This document shows positions 30,443 through 34,718 of a DNA stretch of 34,718 nucleotides, piece by piece. A program made the translations under genes and the position numbers. Each line of letters opens with the position of its first letter. The first letter of the stretch is position 1. The notes under the pieces are model-generated. The model made no database searches. It was not told the DNA's origin and saw only the letters and a list, made by a program, of their open reading frames with translations. Source of the stretch: Microbispora corallina (lineage in GTDB: Bacteria; Actinomycetota; Actinomycetes; Streptosporangiales; Streptosporangiaceae); NCBI RefSeq assembly GCF_016863035.1, contig NZ_BOOC01000024.1, positions 1 to 34,718 of the forward strand. The letters are read 5' to 3'.

Positions 30443-32289
30443 CGATCCGAGCCGTCGACGTGGCACGCATGGACGACCGACCGCTGTGGGTGGAGATCGC
30501 GGAACGCGCCGGAGGCCCGCGGGACGCCGGGCCCGAGGTCTGGTGGGACGAGCCGCGGCCGCACGAGGGGGGCCGCCGCTGCGTCGTGCGGCGGAGGCCG
30601 GACGGGACGATCGAGGACGTCCTCCCGCCGGGCTGGAACGCCCGCAACCGCGTGATCGAGTACGGCGGCCGTTCGTGGCGGGTCCACCGGGGGAGGCTCG
30701 TCTTCACCGACTGGTCCGACGGCCGCATCCACCTCTGCGAGCCCGGCGGCGACCCGGTCCCGCTGACGCCCGAGGGCCCGGCCCGGTACGGCGACCTGGT
30801 CGTCCACGGCGACGAGGTGTGGTGTGTCCGGGAGGTCGGCGAGGGCCACGACGTGACGCGCGACATCATCGCCGTACCACTGGACGGCTCGCCGCCGCGC
30901 AGCGTCATCCGGACCCACCACTTCCTGATGAATCCGCGCATCTCGCCCGACGGGCGGCAGATCGCCTGGATCGGCTGGAACCACCCCGACATGCCGTGGG
31001 ACGCCACCGAGCTGTGCGTCGCCCCGGTGGAGGGCGGCCCGTGCCGGGTGGTGGCCTCCGGCGCCTCGATCGTGCAGGCCGAGTGGCGCGACGACGACGG
31101 GCTGTACGCCGTCGCCGACCCGGACGGCTGGTGGAACATCCACCACATCGGGCTCGACGGCACGGCCACCAACCTGACGCCGCTCCCGCTGGAGTTCGGC
31201 GACGCCACCTGGAAGCTCGGCGCGACGTTCTTCGCCCTCGCGGGCGAGCGGATCGTCGCCATGTACGGCACCGCCGACGAGCGCCGGCTGGGCGTGATCG
31301 ACCGTCCCGCGCCCGGCGCCCCTATCCGCGACGTCGGCGGCGACTACACCTACTGGGCCCCCGCCCTGTCCTCCGACGGAGTGAGCGTCGTCGGGGTGGC
31401 CGCCTCGCCGTACCGGCCGTACGAGGTGGTCCGGGTGGACCTGGAAAGCGGGACGCGCGAGGTCCTGTCCCCGCGGAAGGAGCTGCCCCCGGCCGAGCTG
31501 ATCCCGCGCCCCGAGGCCGTGACGGTCGACGGGGTGCACGCCCACGTCTACCCGCCGTCCGCGGACGGGCCCGCGCCGTACGTCGTGTTCGTGCACGGGG
31601 GTCCGACCAGTTCGGCGCCGCCGGTGATCGACCTGGAGGTGGCGTACTTCACCAGCAGGGGCATCGGGGTCGCCGAGGTCAACTACGGCGGCTCGACCGG
31701 GTACGGCAGGGCCTACCGGGAGCGGCTGCGGCACAACTGGGGGGTCGTCGACGTCCGCGACTGCGAGACCGTGGCGCGCTGGCTGACGAGCACCGGGCGG
31801 GCCAGCAGGGTGGCGATCCGCGGGGGCAGCGCCGGCGGCTGGACCTCGCTGGCCGCCCTGGTGCACAGCGACGTGTTCTGCGGGGCGGTCTCCCACTACG
31901 GCATCTCCGACCCCGAGGGCTGGGCGGCGGAGACCCACGACTTCGAGTCCCGGTACCTCGACGGGCTCATCGGCCCGCTGCCCGAGACCCGGCAGCGCTA
32001 CCTCGACCGCTCCCCCGAGCTGCACGCCGCCCGCGCCTCCGGGCCCGCCCTGCTCATGCACGGCCTGGAGGACAAGGTCGTGGACCCGTCGCAGTCGGAG
32101 CGGTTCGCCGCCGCGCTCGCCCGCCACGGCGGCCGCTGGGCGTGCCTCACCTTCCCCGGGGAACAGCACGGGTGGCGGCGCGAGCCGACCATCGTCCGCG
32201 TCCTGGAGGCCGAGCTCGCGTTCTACGGCCTGATCTTCGGGTTCCCGACGCCCGAGGTCCCACCGCTCACCCTGGAGGGGACGGCATGA
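30439..32289 (+). CDS. S9-family prolyl oligopeptidase-like serine peptidase
   Basis: 616 residues. Residues about 30-370 form a beta-propeller-like region with WD/TolB-type repeats (RISPDGRQIAWIGWN is the clearest). The alpha/beta-hydrolase domain (about 375-600) has the oxyanion stretch VFVHGGPTS, NYGGSTGYGRAYRE, nucleophile S464 in RGGSAGGWTS, D545 in HGLED and H577 in EQHGWR: a complete S9 triad. Such enzymes cleave short peptides after proline or other residues, usually in the cytoplasm; no signal peptide here. GTG 30439 overlaps the C39-like gene stop by 4 bp; the ATG at 30469 could also serve. The stop overlaps the M20 start (ATGA). Confidence 0.93.
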   Translation: MTIRAVDVARMDDRPLWVEIAERAGGPRDAGPEVWWDEPRPHEGGRRCVVRRRPDGTIEDVLPPGWNARNRVIEYGGRSWRVHRGRLVFTDWSDGRIHLCEPGGDPVPLTPEGPARYGDLVVHGDEVWCVREVGEGHDVTRDIIAVPLDGSPPRSVIRTHHFLMNPRISPDGRQIAWIGWNHPDMPWDATELCVAPVEGGPCRVVASGASIVQAEWRDDDGLYAVADPDGWWNIHHIGLDGTATNLTPLPLEFGDATWKLGATFFALAGERIVAMYGTADERRLGVIDRPAPGAPIRDVGGDYTYWAPALSSDGVSVVGVAASPYRPYEVVRVDLESGTREVLSPRKELPPAELIPRPEAVTVDGVHAHVYPPSADGPAPYVVFVHGGPTSSAPPVIDLEVAYFTSRGIGVAEVNYGGSTGYGRAYRERLRHNWGVVDVRDCETVARWLTSTGRASRVAIRGGSAGGWTSLAALVHSDVFCGAVSHYGISDPEGWAAETHDFESRYLDGLIGPLPETRQRYLDRSPELHAARASGPALLMHGLEDKVVDPSQSERFAAALARHGGRWACLTFPGEQHGWRREPTIVRVLEAELAFYGLIFGFPTPEVPPLTLEGTA

Positions 32290-33581
32290 CCGAGGTTGCC
32301 GAGATCTGCTCGGAGCTGCTGCGGATCGACACGACCAACGACGGCGGCGGGGACGGCCCCGGCGAGAGACGGGCGGCCGAGTACGTGGCCGGGCTCCTCG
32401 ACGAGGTGGGGATCGAGCCCCACGTGTTCGAGTCGGCGCCGGGCCGCACCAGCCTCGTCGCCCGCGTCCCGGGAGACGACCCCGACGGGCTGCTCGTCCA
32501 CGGCCACCTCGACGTCGTCCCGGCCGACCCCGCCGAGTGGCGGGTGCACCCGTTCTCCGGGGAGATCGCGGACGGCTGCGTGCACGGCCGGGGCGCGGTG
32601 GACATGAAGGGCACGCTCTCGATGACCCTCGCCTGGGCCCGCGAGAACGCCCGCAGGGGCGCGCGCCCCCGGCGCGACCTCGTGCTGGCGTTCCTCGCCG
32701 ACGAGGAGGCCACCGGCGCGTACGGCGCCGGCCACGCGATCGAGCGGCACCGCGACCTGTTCGAGGGATGCACCGAGGCCATCAGCGAGTCGGGCGGCTT
32801 CACCTGGCACGAGGGCGACGTCCGGATATATCCGGTGGCCGTCGGGGAGCGCGGCACGGCCTGGATGCGCCTGACCGCCCGCGGCGTCGCCGGCCACGGA
32901 TCCAAGCCGGCCGTGGACAACCCGGTCGCTGAGATCGCGCGGGCGGTGGCCCGCCTGGCCGACCACCGGTGGCCCGTACGGCTCACGCCGGAGGTGGCGC
33001 GGCTGATCGACGAGCTGTCGCGGGCCCTCGGCACGCCGATCGACGTCGACCGCCTGGAGGAGGAGATCCGGCGTGTCCCCCGGGCGGCCGCCCTGTTCCG
33101 CGGCGTGCTGCGCGACTCGGCCAACCCGACCATGCTCAACGCGGGGTACAAGGTCAACGTGATCCCCGGCACCGCGGAGGCCCACGTGGACGGCCGGTTC
33201 CTGCCGGGGCAGCGCGACGAGTTCCTGGAGACCGTCGACCGGCTGCTCGGCCCGAAGGTCACCCGGGAGTTCGTCAGCTTCGAGGAGGCCGTGTCGTCCC
33301 CCGCCGAGGGCCTGTTCGACGACCTCACCGCCGCCCTGCTCGCCGAGGACCCGGGCGGCCGCCCCGTGCCGTACGTGATGACGGGCGGCACGGACGCGAA
33401 GTGGTTCGCCAGGATCGGCATCAGGGGCTACGGCTTCGCCCCCCTCTTCCTGCCGCCGGACCTCGACTACTTCGGCATGTTCCACGGCGTGGACGAGCGC
33501 GTCCCGGTTGAGGGCCTCGAGTTCGGCGTGCGCGTGCTCGACCGGCTGCTGTCGGGCGAATCCACCGATTCCACTATGTGA
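32286..33581 (+). CDS. M20-family metallopeptidase
   Basis: 431 residues. The di-zinc pattern of M20/M25/M40 peptidases and deacylases is present: H74 (VHGHLD) with D76, bridging D106 (GRGAVDMKG), base and ligand pair E140-E141 (ADEEATG), the downstream acidic ligand in ISESGG, and the last His in MFHGVDERVP. The dimerisation domain lies about 190-300 (RLTARGVAGHGSKPAVDNPV is its start, given here as RLTARGVAGHGSK). Substrates of the family are dipeptides, acyl amino acids or carbamoyl compounds. Start ATG 32286 overlaps the S9 stop, so it is the last member of the coupled peptidase operon and could finish breakdown of peptides made by the other two. Confidence 0.95.
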   Translation: MTEVAEICSELLRIDTTNDGGGDGPGERRAAEYVAGLLDEVGIEPHVFESAPGRTSLVARVPGDDPDGLLVHGHLDVVPADPAEWRVHPFSGEIADGCVHGRGAVDMKGTLSMTLAWARENARRGARPRRDLVLAFLADEEATGAYGAGHAIERHRDLFEGCTEAISESGGFTWHEGDVRIYPVAVGERGTAWMRLTARGVAGHGSKPAVDNPVAEIARAVARLADHRWPVRLTPEVARLIDELSRALGTPIDVDRLEEEIRRVPRAAALFRGVLRDSANPTMLNAGYKVNVIPGTAEAHVDGRFLPGQRDEFLETVDRLLGPKVTREFVSFEEAVSSPAEGLFDDLTAALLAEDPGGRPVPYVMTGGTDAKWFARIGIRGYGFAPLFLPPDLDYFGMFHGVDERVPVEGLEFGVRVLDRLLSGESTDSTM

Positions 33582-33592
33582 GACGTTACTTC

Positions 33593-33605
33593 TCTCATGA
33601 TGAGA
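33593..33605. promoter_or_regulatory. 13-bp odd palindrome before the methyltransferase gene
   Basis: TCTCAT-G-ATGAGA lies between a poor -35 (33590-33595) and the -10-like TAGGTT (33613-33618), 47 bp before ATG 33652. This is where a repressor operator would be placed. It is AT-richer than the surrounding genes. Confidence 0.4.
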
Positions 33606-33651
33606 TGAGGCGGTAGGTTCCACGGCATCGGAGGAGAACGAGGGGGTTCCC

Positions 33652-34446
33652 ATGGATGCCGTCTACACCCACGGCCACGACGAGCCGGTGCTGCGCTCGC
33701 ACCGATGGCGTACGGCGGAGAACTCGGCCGCGTACCTGCTGCCGCATCTCACGCCGCACATGACGGTCCTCGACGTGGGCAGCGGTCCCGGCACGATCAC
33801 CGCCGGACTGGCGGCGCGCACGGGACACGTGACGGCCACCGAGGTGACGGCGGACGCCCTGGAGCTCACCCGCGAGGGAGTGGCGGCCGCCGGCGCCGGC
33901 GACGTCGCCTTCGCGGTCGCGGACGTGCACGCCCTCCCCTTCCCCGACGCCACGTACTCCGTCGCCCACGCCCACCAGGTGCTCCAGCACGTCGGCGACC
34001 CGGTGCTGGCGCTGCGCGAGATGCGCAGGGTCACCGAGCCGGGCGGCCTCGTGGCGGCGCGCGACAGCGACTACCCGGCCTTCGCCTGGTATCCGCGGAT
34101 CCCGGCCCTGGACGACTGGCTGGCGCTCTACCTGCGGGTCGCGGAGAGCAACGGCGGCGCGCCGGACGCGGGGCGGCGGCTGCTGTCGTGGGCCCGCGCC
34201 GCCGGCTTCACGGACGTCACGCCCGGCTCGTCGACCTGGTGCTTCGCCACGCCTGAGGATCGGGCCTGGTGGGGCGCGATGTGGGCGGACCGGATCCTGC
34301 ACTCGGCCGTCGCGAGGCAGGCGCTCGCCATGGGCGCCGCCACGGAGGGCGACCTCGGGCGCATCTCCGAGGGGTGGCTGGAGTGGGCCGAGGCCGGCGA
34401 CGGCTGGCTGTCGATCCTGCACGGCGAGATCCTCTGCCGCGTCTGA
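33652..34446 (+). CDS. SAM-dependent methyltransferase
   Basis: 264 residues of the class I Rossmann type. Motif I is VLDVGSGPGTIT, the acidic end of strand 2 is in VTATEVTADAL, motif II-like AVADVHALPFPDATY and VLQHVGDPVLALREMRRVTEPGG follow, all close to the UbiE/COQ5 and methyltransferase-11 group. The C-terminal part (about 150-264) has DDWLALYLRVAESNGGAPD and is family-specific. The substrate is unknown. ATG 33652 follows GGAGGAGAACGAGGGGG. It is transcribed separately from the peptidase operon, with its own promoter candidate at 33590-33618. Confidence 0.93.
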   Translation: MDAVYTHGHDEPVLRSHRWRTAENSAAYLLPHLTPHMTVLDVGSGPGTITAGLAARTGHVTATEVTADALELTREGVAAAGAGDVAFAVADVHALPFPDATYSVAHAHQVLQHVGDPVLALREMRRVTEPGGLVAARDSDYPAFAWYPRIPALDDWLALYLRVAESNGGAPDAGRRLLSWARAAGFTDVTPGSSTWCFATPEDRAWWGAMWADRILHSAVARQALAMGAATEGDLGRISEGWLEWAEAGDGWLSILHGEILCRV

Positions 34447-34492
34447 GCGCCGCCCCCGCCCCGGCTAGGTGACCAACGGCTCCGGGACCCCA

Positions 34493-34711
34493 TCACATGA
34501 TCACGGAGCTTGCCCTCATACGCTCGGCGGCGTCGGAAGCCTGCCTGAGGCCGGCCTGATATGCGGGTGCCCAGGTGGCCCGGTCGGTGATGCTCGGACC
34601 GAACGCCTCGATCGCCTCGGCGTCCGGAACCAGCCGTATGACCACCCCCCCACCTGCCGCACCACCGTTCGTACCAGACATGTGTGCCATCGGCTCAGCA
34701 ACGATCAACAC
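34493..34711 (-). CDS. Small conserved-looking hypothetical protein (start uncertain)
   Basis: Up to 72 residues: a short N-terminal part, then VVIRLVPDAEAIEAFGPSITD, ATWAPAYQAGLRQASDAAERM and the end SSVIM. The pattern VRLVPDAEAIxAFGPxIxD looks like an actinomycete small-protein family, but I cannot name it. In-frame starts are GTG 34711, ATG 34690 and ATG 34681; none has a clear SD, and the upstream part lies outside the window, so the true start is unknown. It is convergent with the methyltransferase gene 46 bp away. Confidence 0.6.
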   Translation of the reverse strand: MLIVAEPMAHMSGTNGGAAGGGVVIRLVPDAEAIEAFGPSITDRATWAPAYQAGLRQASDAAERMRASSVIM

Positions 34712-34718
34712 ATCCGCC

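Noticed and set aside
30486..32285. Extended open frame upstream of the M20 peptidase start
   Set aside because: It is a frame-shifted shadow of the S9 peptidase; the M20 homology begins at ATG 32286 with a 4-bp overlap.

Overview
The window is a 34.7 kb stretch of very GC-rich, gene-dense bacterial chromosome. The frequent GTG starts, 4-bp ATGA/GTGA gene overlaps, leaderless-type promoters, F420/LLM-type oxidoreductases, a MutA/MutB/MeaB methylmalonyl-CoA mutase set, an iron-box-controlled efeUOB operon and a DUF5925-type AAA ATPase all point to an actinomycete. A filamentous genus of the Streptosporangiales/Streptomycetales type is likely, but the genus cannot be fixed from sequence reading alone. 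I see no rRNA, tRNA, CRISPR array, transposase or integrase.

Layout. 1-384 (-) is the 5' end of a secreted protein with an F5/8-type-C (discoidin/CBM32-like) domain; a perfect 18-bp palindrome of LacI-family type sits on its promoter. 675-5586 holds a DinB-like protein, a NagD-type HAD phosphatase, two LLM-class oxidoreductases, an aminoglycoside-phosphotransferase-fold protein and a small zinc-ribbon protein. 5680-8341 (-) holds a lipoprotein and an ABC-F ATPase with a long leader. 8926-12207 (+) is efeU-efeO-efeB, elemental ferrous/ferric iron uptake, behind a DtxR/IdeR-like iron box. 12333-16870 (+) is a compact four-gene operon: a membrane-anchored substrate-binding-like protein, a TelA-family protein, a lipoprotein fusing a substrate-binding domain to a von Willebrand A domain, and a small two-helix membrane protein resembling XpaC. 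16890-18848 (-) is a CehA/McbA-type PHP metallohydrolase. 19015-23953 (-) is mutA-mutB-meaB with stop/start overlaps. 24026-24811 (-) is a PGRP amidase with a peptidoglycan-binding domain but no signal peptide, divergent from a DUF5925-like AAA ATPase (24975-26102). 26137-26502 (-) is a small MazG-like protein. 26762-29188 (+) is a small exported protein followed by a response regulator and a sensor kinase. 29288-33581 (+) is a translationally coupled trio of peptidases (C39-like, S9, M20), followed by a methyltransferase (33652-34446) and a small unknown protein at the right edge.

How the genes work together. The clear modules are EfeUOB (iron uptake), MutA/MutB/MeaB (B12-dependent methylmalonyl-CoA/succinyl-CoA interconversion with its GTPase chaperone), the two-component system with its exported partner, the peptidase trio (likely stepwise intracellular peptide breakdown), and the SBP/TelA/SBP-VWA/XpaC operon. 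The last is the best candidate for a poorly described system: two extracytoplasmic ligand-binding-type proteins encoded with a TelA/XpaC pair usually linked to anion or envelope stress. The most notable non-coding signals are an RBS-sequestering hairpin and 11-bp direct repeats ahead of the two-component operon, overlapping divergent -10 boxes at 4357-4366, several inverted repeats that contain stop codons, and a five-copy 13-bp tandem repeat at 3396-3460.
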